Below, piece by piece: positions 8,401 to 15,340 of a stretch of DNA of 16,243 nucleotides. Numbering within the stretch: the first letter of the stretch is position 1; every line of letters begins with the position of its first letter. This stretch comes from JBJKPP01 sp046706145 (lineage in GTDB: Bacteria > Bacteroidota > Ignavibacteria > Ignavibacteriales > Ignavibacteriaceae), in assembly GCA_046706145.1 (NCBI GenBank), contig JBJKPP010000240.1:1-16243 (forward strand), given 5' to 3'. The position numbers and the translations under genes are program-made. The notes beneath the pieces were generated by a model. The model worked only from the letters and a program-made list of their open reading frames with translations, searched no databases and had not been told where the DNA came from.

Positions 8401-8471
8401 ATTATGTCCATCCTTTCGACAGGCCACAGAAAAAATGGTTGTGGCAATTTAGCTTAACACAAGGTTTCTAA
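5439..8471 (+). CDS. Secreted metallopeptidase / TolB-like propeller / Omp85-like barrel fusion
   Basis: This 1010-residue exported protein has three parts. Residues 1-27 form a signal peptide (hydrophobic core 10-24, cleavage after AEA). Residues about 40-285 form a peptidase-MA-like gluzincin domain: HELVH at 141-145 gives two zinc ligands and the catalytic Glu, and WFIEGMAEYF supplies the likely third ligand E170. Residues about 295-590 hold six PD40/TolB-type repeats, with SPDG or a variant near 305, 360, 406, 450, 504 and 553, forming a beta-propeller. Residues about 640-1010 are Gly/aromatic-rich beta strands with GDPGLVRGYD; VRGY (888-891) is the loop-6 signature of Omp85/BamA/TamA barrels. 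The protein ends in FSLTQGF, a C-terminal outer-membrane beta signal. It thus probably sits in the outer membrane with peptidase and propeller facing the periplasm. No POTRA repeats are seen. Substrate and role are unknown. It stands alone, convergent with the S1/P1-type gene. Confidence 0.9.
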   Translation: MGRAENLKYFSILIIISIFLFSAVAEAQYFGQNKVVYNKFHFKELHTQHFDIYYYPEEKEGVKYAGEMAERWYARHSIMFDDSLRGKQPLILYASFPQFAQTNVTQGMIGQGTGGFTEPLLRRIVVPFAGPLSETNHVIGHELVHAFQYNLGGNNGMQNKVEKLPLWFIEGMAEYFSLGPDDPFTAMWMRDAALTKLPNVKDLEDPQYFPYRYGQALLAYIGGEWGDKKINDLLRYSLFTGDIYTALDTVLHISTDSLSKDWHQAIHAQYDTLKKLTVVDPSIYGKELIKGEEGGGELNVSPVLSPDGNNIAFFSTRNLFSVDIFLADAKTGKIKKTILKTALSAHLQSLEFINSAGAWDPTGKYFLFITTKDGRPTLSILDVDNDEITKEVKIDKLSEITNASWSPDGKSIVLSAITGGLSNMYLYNLDSGKLEALTNDAYAEMQPEFSPDGEKIVFSTDRFTTNLADLDLGNYELAVYDLSTKKIERLKCFDNAKNINPQWSADGKSIFFLSNQNGITDIYKLNLTDNSISQLTNLYTGVSGIANLSPALSVAGKNNEMVYSVYEHGKYSIYSYDLNQPHNVNIVKLENLSAGDLPPVFRVSNTLVNNMQNPKIGFPADSTFRYSDYDASLSLVGLIQPALGGGVDRFGSYVSGGVSLLWSDMLGDHNLATALQIESAESFKFNNIYAYVGYLNTANRWAWGGIAQQVPYLLSTYGEGIGTVNNELADIQYQEIIQEIDRNVQAILQYPFSQETRIELSGGFENISYRDQVIEQAYSLNTGNLILNSTQDLPVPNALNLGELSVAYVFDNSIFGATDPILGQRYRFEVTPIFGSLDMVNVLGDYRLYLMPVRPFTIAARLLHFGRYGGGADDSRLYPLYIGDPGLVRGYDYNSISASEIAADSTLYDRLLGSKILVGNLELRFPLFGVFGLGSGYYGFFPIEFAAFYDAGVTWHNGVKPFSQDKPVSSAGVGLRINLLGMAVGEIDYVHPFDRPQKKWLWQFSLTQGF

Positions 8472-8488
8472 CACAGCCTAGAAATCAA

Positions 8489-9322
8489 CTATTTTAGTTT
8501 ATTCAAATTTGGCTTGCCCGCGTCAATCCACGCCGTATAAATCAAAGAAGCAACATCCTCTTCTGACTTTGCTATCTGATATTTGGTAATATATTTAGTC
8601 CTAAACCACATTAATCTATAATATTCGGGACTTTCTCTGGATCCAGTCATTTTGTAAGCAAAATTATCTGCATCAAAAAGAACGTCGCAAACGGAATTAG
8701 CACCTGTAATATAATTGAAAATAAAACTCAAAGGATGTTTCACATATCTGACTTCACAGGAATCACCAAGATTTTGCAACGCATTTAGATTAGAATCTAT
8801 CATCGTAACCTCATACCTAAAATGAACTCCGTGCTGTCCTGTAAATTGTCCATTGTAATTCATTACAGTATGCATAGGCTGGTGGCCATCAGCAACATAG
8901 TGCCCCAAATCAGATGCCAAGATCAATACTTTGTCTCTATTCTCCTCTTTGAAAGCATCCACAAGATTATTAAACGTTGTTAATGTGGCCCAGGGTAGAA
9001 TTCCATTTTTAGTAACAGTACTGTCTCCGTATTTCGAAATTAATTTGTTTTTATCATGTATCATATGACCATTGAGAAATTCTTTGTAAAAATCTATATC
9101 GATATAATGTTTTGGGGGCTCAGATTTATCTGTTTTCTTTCTTATATCTGCATCAGCAGCGTGCTCTTCCAAATATCCTTCAAAAACTTTAAAAGCTTGC
9201 ATTTGATAAGGTAATAATTCAACTGCTCTTTTATTAATTAGTTTATGAGCTTTAGCTCCCCATGGAAAGATAACCTGTAATGGAAAAAGAAGAACAATTA
9301 AAAACAGCACTTTATTTCTCAT
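8489..9322 (-). CDS. Exported S1/P1-nuclease / zinc phospholipase C family protein
   Basis: This is a 277-residue hydrolase of the trinuclear-zinc S1/P1 nuclease and phospholipase C superfamily, which cuts phosphodiester bonds outside the cytoplasm. Residues 1-20 are a signal peptide (MRNKVLFLIVLLFPLQVIFP). The mature protein would begin W21-G-A-K-A-H26, matching the Trp1/His6 zinc pair of nuclease P1, where the free N-terminal Trp is a ligand. Further ligand candidates are D57, H72 (KHYIDIDFY), H141-x3-D145 and H151 in LGHYVADGHQPMH, and H167-x3-E171. The last ligand is Glu, as in Bacillus cereus phospholipase C, rather than the Asp of P1, so nuclease versus lipase is open. A good SD (AGGAG, 9329-9333) lies six bases before the ATG. 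The start overlaps the end of the YjbQ gene by 11 bases, suggesting translational coupling. It is convergent with the outer-membrane fusion, 17 bases away. Confidence 0.85.
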   Translation of the reverse strand: MRNKVLFLIVLLFPLQVIFPWGAKAHKLINKRAVELLPYQMQAFKVFEGYLEEHAADADIRKKTDKSEPPKHYIDIDFYKEFLNGHMIHDKNKLISKYGDSTVTKNGILPWATLTTFNNLVDAFKEENRDKVLILASDLGHYVADGHQPMHTVMNYNGQFTGQHGVHFRYEVTMIDSNLNALQNLGDSCEVRYVKHPLSFIFNYITGANSVCDVLFDADNFAYKMTGSRESPEYYRLMWFRTKYITKYQIAKSEEDVASLIYTAWIDAGKPNLNKLK

Positions 9323-9752
9323 TTTTTACTCCTGTAAGCTGAACAATAATATTTCTTTCCCTTGCTCTGTTGTCAAAATCAACCAGAATTATCTGTTGCC
9401 AAGTCCCTAACAAGAGCCTGCCATTTGAGAAAGGAGCGGTAAAAGAGGCACCTTGTAAAGAGGCTCTTAAATGTGAGTACTCATTTCCATCATGCCAGGT
9501 TTGGTCATGATTATAAGAAATTTTGGAAGGTATTATCTTTTCGAAAAAATTAGGATAATCTTTCAACAATCCCGGTTCATACTCTATTGTCGTAATTCCG
9601 GCTGTAGAACCGCCAACAAAGACAAGAGCATTTCCCTCAACAAAATTTGCTGACTTTATTTTTCCCTGAACATTGTTTGTAATATCAATAATATCTGTTT
9701 TTCCCTTTGTTTTTAATTTGAATGAATGTGTCTCAACAGACAAATTAGCCAT
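9312..9752 (-). CDS. YjbQ family protein (UPF0047; secondary thiamine-phosphate synthase family)
   Basis: This is a small cytoplasmic enzyme-like protein of the UPF0047/YjbQ family. Members are annotated as having secondary thiamine-phosphate synthase activity, but their main role is unsettled. Family motifs are all present: GGSTAGITTIEYEPGL (47-62), WHDGNEYSHLRAS (86-98), LGTWQQI (115-121) and DFDNRARER (125-133). The length (146 aa) is somewhat above the usual 130-140. The ATG at 9752 has no evident SD. It is the first gene of a minus-strand pair: its last codons contain the start of the S1/P1-family gene (ATGAGAAATAA, with the stop at the end). The metabolic link between the two is not obvious. 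No thiamine genes are nearby. Confidence 0.92.
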   Translation of the reverse strand: MANLSVETHSFKLKTKGKTDIIDITNNVQGKIKSANFVEGNALVFVGGSTAGITTIEYEPGLLKDYPNFFEKIIPSKISYNHDQTWHDGNEYSHLRASLQGASFTAPFSNGRLLLGTWQQIILVDFDNRARERNIIVQLTGVKNEK

Positions 9753-9773
9753 AGCAACATAGGAATTTTGTGA

Positions 9774-9994
9774 GTTGAAAATTTATTAAAGAGAGGAAGT
9801 AAAAACAAGCCGAGAGAACCTAGTGTGAAGAATCCACTGTAGTTGAAATTTTCAGTAGTGTGCTAATTTCATAATATGTCATCCCGGACTTGATTCGGGA
9901 TCTGCTAGTTTAACTGTAGATTCTGAACTGAATTCAGAATGACAAGTTTATTTATATTTTCCAAATGAAATTAGCCAATTACTAAATTTTCAAC
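9774..9994. repeat. Inverted repeats flanking the palindromic element
   Basis: A 12-base perfect inverted repeat (GTTGAAAATTTA at 9774-9785, TAAATTTTCAAC at 9983-9994) encloses a second 11-base perfect one (GCTAATTTCAT at 9862-9872, ATGAAATTAGC at 9965-9975). Both bracket the two-hairpin element. Spacing is asymmetric and no target-site duplication is visible, so calling it a MITE would be speculation. Confidence 0.35.
9878..9943. repeat. REP-like twin-hairpin palindrome
   Basis: Two arms face each other. The left begins GTCAT and ends ATCT; the right is its inverse, AGAT to ATGAC. Each arm is itself a hairpin: ATCCCGGA (9881-9888) with TTCGGGAT (9894-9901), a stem of eight pairs including one G-T wobble with loop CTTGA; and ATTCTGAA (9920-9927) with TTCAGAAT (9933-9940), eight perfect pairs with loop CTGAA. 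The arms share ends and layout but differ in stem bases, as expected of diverged or compensated copies. The left arm is far more GC-rich than its surroundings. This organisation matches paired REP/BIME-type interspersed repeats. It lies about 145 bases downstream of the histidine kinase stop, so it could also stabilise or end that transcript. Confidence 0.65.
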
Positions 9995-10087
9995 AGAATA
10001 ATTCTTTAAATGAAAATTTATTCGGTTTTCCCTTATAACTTATATCAGAAAAGTTTACTTATTGAACAATAATTCTATTAATTAACC

Positions 10088-12733
10088 TTAGACCTGCATT
10101 TCAACTAAATATTCATCCAACACATCTTTAGTTTGAGCAATCAGTTCTTTCATTTCAATTATATGCGTTTCTACATTTGCAAAATCGTTGTGCTTGGATG
10201 AAAGTTCGATCGCCAATGCTTTATCTCCGATTTTGTTTGCACCTATTGAATAGCTCGCTCCTTTTATAGCATGTGCTTCATCTTTTAGTTTTTCTATATC
10301 CTTGTTGCTGAAGTAATTTTGCAGGACAATACATCTCTTCGAAACATCTTCTACAAAAGTCAGAAGTATATCTCTCTGAAATTGTCGATCACCCATACTT
10401 ATTTTTTCCAGATGCTCAAAATCGAATACTGCTCTTTTATCAGTTTCTTCCTTTTTCACTTCATTTTTAACAGATTTGATATTAAGCATTTTATCAATCG
10501 TAGAAATTAGACTCTCCGATATTATAGGTTTAGTTACATAATCATTCATCCCGGCTGAAAGACATTTTTCTTTATCACCCATTAAAGCGTGTGCAGTAAT
10601 AGCAATAATCGGAATATTGTTTTTCCCGTCATCAAGTTTTCTAATTTCTCTCGTAGCCGTTAGTCCATCCATTTCGGGCATTTGTACATCCATTAATATT
10701 AAATCGTAAAACCTGTTTTTCACTTTTTCAACAGCCTGAACGCCACTGATTACAGACTCAACCTGGTAGCCAGCATCATTTAAAATCCTTATGGCTACTT
10801 TCTGATTTATAAGATTATCCTCAGCTAGTAAGATTTTAAATTTATTTCTTTCTTGTTTTAATTCTTTTTTGATCTCTTCCTTAGTGTTAAGATCATCTTC
10901 CTCTTCTTCAAGGTCATACGTTCTGTTGAATACGGCAGGTTTCACTTCTTCTTTTCCTTCTTGTTTTTCTAGTTTAAAGGTGAAATAAAACTTAGTGCCT
11001 TTACCCGCAGCGCTATCTACTCCTATTTCACCGTTCATCATGTTAACAAACTCTTTGCTTATTACCAAACCAAGTCCCGTCCCACCGGACTTTTTCGTGG
11101 CAGGGTTATCAATTTGAGAGAATGGTTTAAACAAGTCCCTAATTCTTTCGCTATCTATCCCGATACCTGTATCAGATACGAAGGAATATAAACTTAAAAT
11201 ATTTGCTTCCGTAGAATCTCTCCTAAGATAAATCTTAACCTCCCCATTTTCTGTAAACTTAACAGCGTTACTTAAAAGATTTACATAGATTTGCCTTATT
11301 CTTACAGGGTCACCAACAAGATTTAATGGAGTACCATCCTCTATTTCTTTCACAATCTTTAATTGTTTTTCCTTTGTTCTTACACTAACGGAAGATACAG
11401 CTTCATCTATTACTTCTGAAATGTTGAAGTCCTTCCTCGTCAACTCAAATTTTCCTGATTCTATCTTTGAAAGATCAAGAATATTATTTAAGATATCTAA
11501 TAGTGACTCTGCTGATTTCCTTGCACTATTAATAAACTGATTCATTTCTCCTGGATCTTCATAGGCCTTTTTATCTATCAGTGTTAAATATCCGATAATG
11601 CCGTTTAGCGGCGTTCTTATTTCATGACTCATACTAGCTAAATACTGGCTCTTAAAAGAGTTCGATTCCAAAGCTTCCTTTGCCGATCTATCGGATTTTA
11701 ACTTTTCTTCTCTAAGTTCTTTTTCTGCTCTTCTTCGTTTCTTCTCAGTAAGTACATGCTGAGTAATATCTTGCATACTGCCTTCATAATAAAATTGAGT
11801 TTTGTCTTCGTCGTCGTACACTATTCTATCATTTAATTTCACAATTATATCCGAGCCATCTTTTTTCTTGAGCGTCAGCCAGAAATTTTTGATAGACCCA
11901 ACATCCTGCAGTTTTTTGGATATTATATCCCTCTCTTCCGGATACTTATAAATATCATTTCTTACGTCTGCCTTATAAAGCTCTTCTTCGTCATCATATC
12001 CAAGCAGTCTTACTAACGCAGGATTTGCCGTAATTATTTTCCCATCAGCAGTTGTCTGAAAAATTCCTTCGGTAGAGTTGTTAAAAATTGATCTGAATTT
12101 TTTCTCTGATCTATCAGTCTCATAACTCTTAATTGCTAATTTCAATCTTAATTTGAAATTAACTGCACAACCAACAACCGATAGAAAACTTAAGAATAAG
12201 ACAAAAAGGAGGGATTCATACATGTTGGGCAAGAAATATATATGTTTATCGTTAAATATAATTGCCGCAGCAAAAACAAGATTATAGTATATTGCCACCA
12301 TAATTTGATTGTTGATGTCCCAGCTTAAAAATAAAGCAGAAGTAAAGATCATCAGACCTACTATTTGAGAATTTACTATCAGAGTAGAAGGCATCAAATA
12401 AATCATATACGCAGAAGATAAAATTATCGACAAAAGCAAAACATGAACTAGTCTTACAGGGTTATTTTTTCCAAATTTCGTGTACATCAAAACTAAAACA
12501 CTAAAGGAGACTAAAGTACAGCCAAGTCTTGTAAGGTAAATTTGAAAAGAGAACTGAGAGTAATAGCGTACTTCGAAAACCATGGCAAAGAGACCGCTAA
12601 GTGCAATAAGAAGGGCTATTACCTTTATAGGCGAGGTTAAGAATTCCTTAGACTGATTCTTTAAGTATTCGCTCTCTTTTTTGGAAAATGATATTTTACT
12701 AAAAAGGATATTTGTTATATTATCAACTGACAT
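10088..12733 (-). CDS. Membrane-bound hybrid sensor histidine kinase with PAS, receiver and HPt domains
   Basis: This 881-residue kinase runs a complete internal phosphorelay. About six hydrophobic segments at residues 34-192 form an integral-membrane sensor of unrecognised type with short loops. A PAS domain follows (about 212-325). The HisKA domain has H370 in SMSHEIRTPLNG. The ATPase domain has the N box around N489 (LLSNAVKFTENG), G1 DTGIGID (521-527), an F box FKPFSQ and G2 GGTGLGL (550-556). A Glu-rich linker (605-630) leads to a receiver domain with D639, phospho-acceptor D682 in LILMDVQMPEMDG and K735. A C-terminal HPt domain carries H821 in EAHAIKGASYSIGA. Phosphate should flow H370 to D682 to H821 and then to an unlinked response regulator, since none is encoded nearby. 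The ATG at 12733 has no SD. It is divergent from the PAP2-GNAT gene. The stimulus is unknown. Confidence 0.95.
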   Translation of the reverse strand: MSVDNITNILFSKISFSKKESEYLKNQSKEFLTSPIKVIALLIALSGLFAMVFEVRYYSQFSFQIYLTRLGCTLVSFSVLVLMYTKFGKNNPVRLVHVLLLSIILSSAYMIYLMPSTLIVNSQIVGLMIFTSALFLSWDINNQIMVAIYYNLVFAAAIIFNDKHIYFLPNMYESLLFVLFLSFLSVVGCAVNFKLRLKLAIKSYETDRSEKKFRSIFNNSTEGIFQTTADGKIITANPALVRLLGYDDEEELYKADVRNDIYKYPEERDIISKKLQDVGSIKNFWLTLKKKDGSDIIVKLNDRIVYDDEDKTQFYYEGSMQDITQHVLTEKKRRRAEKELREEKLKSDRSAKEALESNSFKSQYLASMSHEIRTPLNGIIGYLTLIDKKAYEDPGEMNQFINSARKSAESLLDILNNILDLSKIESGKFELTRKDFNISEVIDEAVSSVSVRTKEKQLKIVKEIEDGTPLNLVGDPVRIRQIYVNLLSNAVKFTENGEVKIYLRRDSTEANILSLYSFVSDTGIGIDSERIRDLFKPFSQIDNPATKKSGGTGLGLVISKEFVNMMNGEIGVDSAAGKGTKFYFTFKLEKQEGKEEVKPAVFNRTYDLEEEEDDLNTKEEIKKELKQERNKFKILLAEDNLINQKVAIRILNDAGYQVESVISGVQAVEKVKNRFYDLILMDVQMPEMDGLTATREIRKLDDGKNNIPIIAITAHALMGDKEKCLSAGMNDYVTKPIISESLISTIDKMLNIKSVKNEVKKEETDKRAVFDFEHLEKISMGDRQFQRDILLTFVEDVSKRCIVLQNYFSNKDIEKLKDEAHAIKGASYSIGANKIGDKALAIELSSKHNDFANVETHIIEMKELIAQTKDVLDEYLVEMQV

Positions 12734-12744
12734 TTCGACACATA

Positions 12745-12791
12745 TTTTTGGTACAATAAACTCAACAAAAGAGCAATTTCCATACCAAAAA
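12745..12791. promoter_or_regulatory. Inverted repeat between divergent genes, possible operator
   Basis: TTTTTGGTA (12745-12753) and TACCAAAAA (12783-12791) form a perfect nine-base inverted repeat with 29 bases between. It sits in the 128-base gap between the histidine kinase and PAP2-GNAT starts, close to the kinase start, so it could bind a regulator of one or both. Chance is not excluded in AT-rich DNA. Confidence 0.3.
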
Positions 12792-12861
12792 CGGTGTTTT
12801 AGCGATTGTAGGTTTTAGGTTCGTTTTCATAAGTTTTATTGTCAAATAACTAATTTACGAT

Positions 12862-13905
12862 ATGGAAAATTTCTTTTATTCAATTGACCTCGTAATTTTT
12901 TACTTTTTCAATCATACTATTTCTACACCATTCTTAACCCGCTTTTTCTCCATTATTACTAATGTTAACGATTGGTATATTACTTACGTTGTACTATTAT
13001 TGATTTGTTACTTCAAGGGTGGTAAGAGAGGCAAAATTGCTGTCTTAGGTGTATTATTACTTATTCTTTTTTCTGACCAGATATCATATCATATTTTTAA
13101 ACAAATCTTTCATCGAATCAGGCCATGCAATGCACTTAGCGACGTTATAACACCCCTAGGTTGTAACGGAACCTTTTCTTTTCCTTCAAATCATGCAGTT
13201 AATAACTTTGCTGCCGCTACATTTTTTTATATGCTGTTTCCAAAGTACAAGTGGCCGCTATTCATTACTGCAACACTAATTGCTCTTTCACGAGTGTACC
13301 TGGGATTACATTACCCTTCAGATATTTTGGGCGGTGCAATTATCGGCTCATCTTTTGGTTATGTATTTTATCTTGGAACAACAAAACTTGAAGACATAAT
13401 TGTAAAGAAACCTCTGATTAGAAGCCACGAGAAGAAAATTTCGGTGCGATTTGCCACTGAAAAGGATATATCAAAAATCCTGGCTTTGCTTAAAGAACTA
13501 GCAGAGTATGAAAAACTATCTGATCAGGTAGTTGCCACCCAAACTACCATCCATGAGAATATGTTTGACAAAAAATATGCTGAAACTTTAATTGCGGAGT
13601 ACAACGGCGCAACAGCAGGTTATGCAATTTTCTTCCATAATTATTCTTCCTTTCTTTCTAAGCCCGGACTTTACTTAGAAGACATTTATGTGAAAAAAGA
13701 GTTTCGTGGAAACGGAATCGGTAAACTCCTTTTTAGAGAGTTGGTTATGATTGCCCAAAAGAAGAATTGCGGCAGAATAGAATGGGCAGTTTTAGACTGG
13801 AATGAGCCATCAATAAATTTTTATAAACAGTTGGGTGCCGAGCCATTAAGCGATTGGAGGGTTTTTAGACTAAAATCTGATAAATTCGCTAATTTTCTGA
13901 AATGA
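12862..13905 (+). CDS. Fusion of a PAP2 membrane phosphatase and an SSAT-like GNAT acetyltransferase
   Basis: Residues 1-172 form a multi-pass PAP2 phosphatase with the full three-part signature: K80-x6-R87-P88, PSNH at 108-111 (usually PSGH) and S143-R144-x5-H150-x3-D154. Such proteins typically dephosphorylate lipid phosphates such as undecaprenyl pyrophosphate. After a charged linker of about 20 residues, residues 193-347 form a GNAT acetyltransferase closely resembling spermidine/spermine N1-acetyltransferase: YLEDIYV (271-277), the acetyl-CoA loop RGNGIG (282-287) and WNEPSINFYKQLGA (313-326). The second part starts exactly as standalone enzymes of this type do (ISVRFATEKDI). The frame is continuous across the junction with no sign of a stop or shift. 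The GNAT half would lie in the cytoplasm. No SD precedes the ATG. The next gene, fabF, begins 96 bases later. The combined function is unknown. Confidence 0.88.
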   Translation: MENFFYSIDLVIFYFFNHTISTPFLTRFFSIITNVNDWYITYVVLLLICYFKGGKRGKIAVLGVLLLILFSDQISYHIFKQIFHRIRPCNALSDVITPLGCNGTFSFPSNHAVNNFAAATFFYMLFPKYKWPLFITATLIALSRVYLGLHYPSDILGGAIIGSSFGYVFYLGTTKLEDIIVKKPLIRSHEKKISVRFATEKDISKILALLKELAEYEKLSDQVVATQTTIHENMFDKKYAETLIAEYNGATAGYAIFFHNYSSFLSKPGLYLEDIYVKKEFRGNGIGKLLFRELVMIAQKKNCGRIEWAVLDWNEPSINFYKQLGAEPLSDWRVFRLKSDKFANFLK

Positions 13906-14001
13906 ATTTATTATGTTCCTCTTACGATAATCGTTTTTTTAAAAACAATTTTTCTTTTATATTAAAAAGTGAATTATTAAACTACTTACAAATAGTGAGA
14001 A

Positions 14002-15258
14002 ATGGACAAAAAAAGACGAGTTGTAATAACTGGAATGGGAGCCATAACTCCTATTGGAAATACGGTATCAGAATTTTGGGATTCTGTCCTTAATTGCAAG
14101 AGCGGTTCCGCATTAATTACAAAATTCGACACTTCAAAACTCGATACAAAATTTGCTTGCGAAGTAAAGAACTTTGACCCTACAAATTATATGGACAAAA
14201 AAGCTGCAAGGAGAATGGACCTTTTTGCTCAGTATGCAATTGCTTCCGCAGTTCAGGCTGTCGACGACAGTGAAATAAATCCGTCACAGCTTGGTGAGGA
14301 CGAAAAATCAAGGATAGGTGTAATTTTTGGTAGCGGAATCGGAGGGATTCAGACTTTCTACCAGCAAGCACTGATAAATAATAATGAAGGACCAAACAGA
14401 GTCTCTCCTTTTTTCATTCCCATGCTTATTCCAGACATTTCTGCCGGGCACATATCAATTCAATATGGATTTAGAGGCCCAAATTATTGCATAGTCTCTG
14501 CATGTGCAACTGCAAACAATAATTTGATTGATGCATACTTACTTATTAAAAATGGATTTTGTGATGCTGCTGTGACCGGGGGGAGCGAAGCAGCAATAAA
14601 CGAAATAGGGATAGGCGGGTTTAATTCTTCTAGAGCATTATCAACAAGAAACGAAGAACCTGAGACAGCAAGCAGACCATTTGACAAAACCAGAGATGGT
14701 TTTGTAATGGGAGAAGGCGGTGGTGCTTTATTTATCGAGGAATTGGAGCATGCTATAAAACGCAACGCTAAAATATACGGTGAAATTGTCGGGTTGGGAC
14801 TCTCTGCCGATGCTTACCATATAACAGCACCCCATCCGGAAGGAACAGGAGCGTTATTATCTATGGAAGGAGCAATAAAAGACTCTGGCATCAAACCAGA
14901 AGAACTGGATTATATCAATATGCATGGTACATCTACCCAGCTTGGTGACGTGGCCGAAACAAAAGCAATAAAGAAAATTTTTGGAGAACATGCATACAAG
15001 ATGAATCTGTCTTCCACCAAGAGTATGACAGGACACTTATTGGGTGCTGCCGGAGCTGTTGAAGCCATTGCTACTGTTCTAGCAACAAAAAACGATATTG
15101 TGCCACCAACCATAAATTTCAGTCATCCCGATGAGGACTGCGACCTTAATTACACTTTTAATAAACCTCAGCAAAGAAAAATAAACTTTGCACTAAGCAA
15201 TGCCTTTGGGTTTGGCGGCCATAACACTTCTGTAATATTCCGAAAATATCCTAATTAG
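14002..15258 (+). CDS. fabF: Beta-ketoacyl-ACP synthase II
   Basis: This condensing enzyme extends acyl-ACP with malonyl-ACP in type II fatty-acid synthesis. The Cys-His-His triad is complete: C168 in VSACATANN, H308 in NMHGTS and H345 in SMTGHLLGAAGA, with K340 also conserved. The N-terminus RVVITGMGAITPIGN and the C-terminal NAFGFGGHN are typical of FabF. Length (418 aa) is normal. The ATG at 14002 follows GTGAGAA, at best a weak SD. In many bacteria fabF follows acpP and precedes rnc; here acpP is absent upstream and the next gene is an unrelated exported protein, so this copy is outside the usual cluster. A hairpin 38 bases after the stop probably ends transcription. Confidence 0.97.
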   Translation: MDKKRRVVITGMGAITPIGNTVSEFWDSVLNCKSGSALITKFDTSKLDTKFACEVKNFDPTNYMDKKAARRMDLFAQYAIASAVQAVDDSEINPSQLGEDEKSRIGVIFGSGIGGIQTFYQQALINNNEGPNRVSPFFIPMLIPDISAGHISIQYGFRGPNYCIVSACATANNNLIDAYLLIKNGFCDAAVTGGSEAAINEIGIGGFNSSRALSTRNEEPETASRPFDKTRDGFVMGEGGGALFIEELEHAIKRNAKIYGEIVGLGLSADAYHITAPHPEGTGALLSMEGAIKDSGIKPEELDYINMHGTSTQLGDVAETKAIKKIFGEHAYKMNLSSTKSMTGHLLGAAGAVEAIATVLATKNDIVPPTINFSHPDEDCDLNYTFNKPQQRKINFALSNAFGFGGHNTSVIFRKYPN

Positions 15259-15296
15259 GGATTCACAATTAATTTTTTCTTGTGGGGAAAATTTTT

Positions 15297-15340
15297 ATCT
15301 CAATTTAAGATTGTATTGAGATTTAAATTATATTATTTTT
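15297..15340 (+). terminator. Probable terminator downstream of fabF
   Basis: ATCTCAAT (15297-15304) and ATTGAGAT (15315-15322) form a perfect eight-base stem with a ten-base loop, 38 bases after the fabF stop. T/A-rich sequence including a run of T at 15336-15340 follows. The stem is AT-rich, so strength is uncertain. Confidence 0.45.

Larger units (their letters stand above)
9753..10087. other. 335-base gene-free gap
   Basis: This gap between the histidine kinase stop and the YjbQ start holds no convincing reading frame. It contains the two-hairpin palindrome at 9878-9943 and two flanking inverted repeats. The remainder is AT-rich sequence in which I see no tRNA, terminator with a clear U-tract, or further gene. 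A promoter for the YjbQ pair must lie near 9753-9830, but no confident box was found. Confidence 0.6.

Noticed and set aside
13902..14093. 63-codon open frame overlapping the start of fabF
   Set aside because: It runs out of frame into the clear FabF N-terminus, and its translation has no recognisable motif.
14484..14765. 93-codon antisense frame within fabF
   Set aside because: It is a shadow of the FabF coding frame, which contains the catalytic Cys region here.
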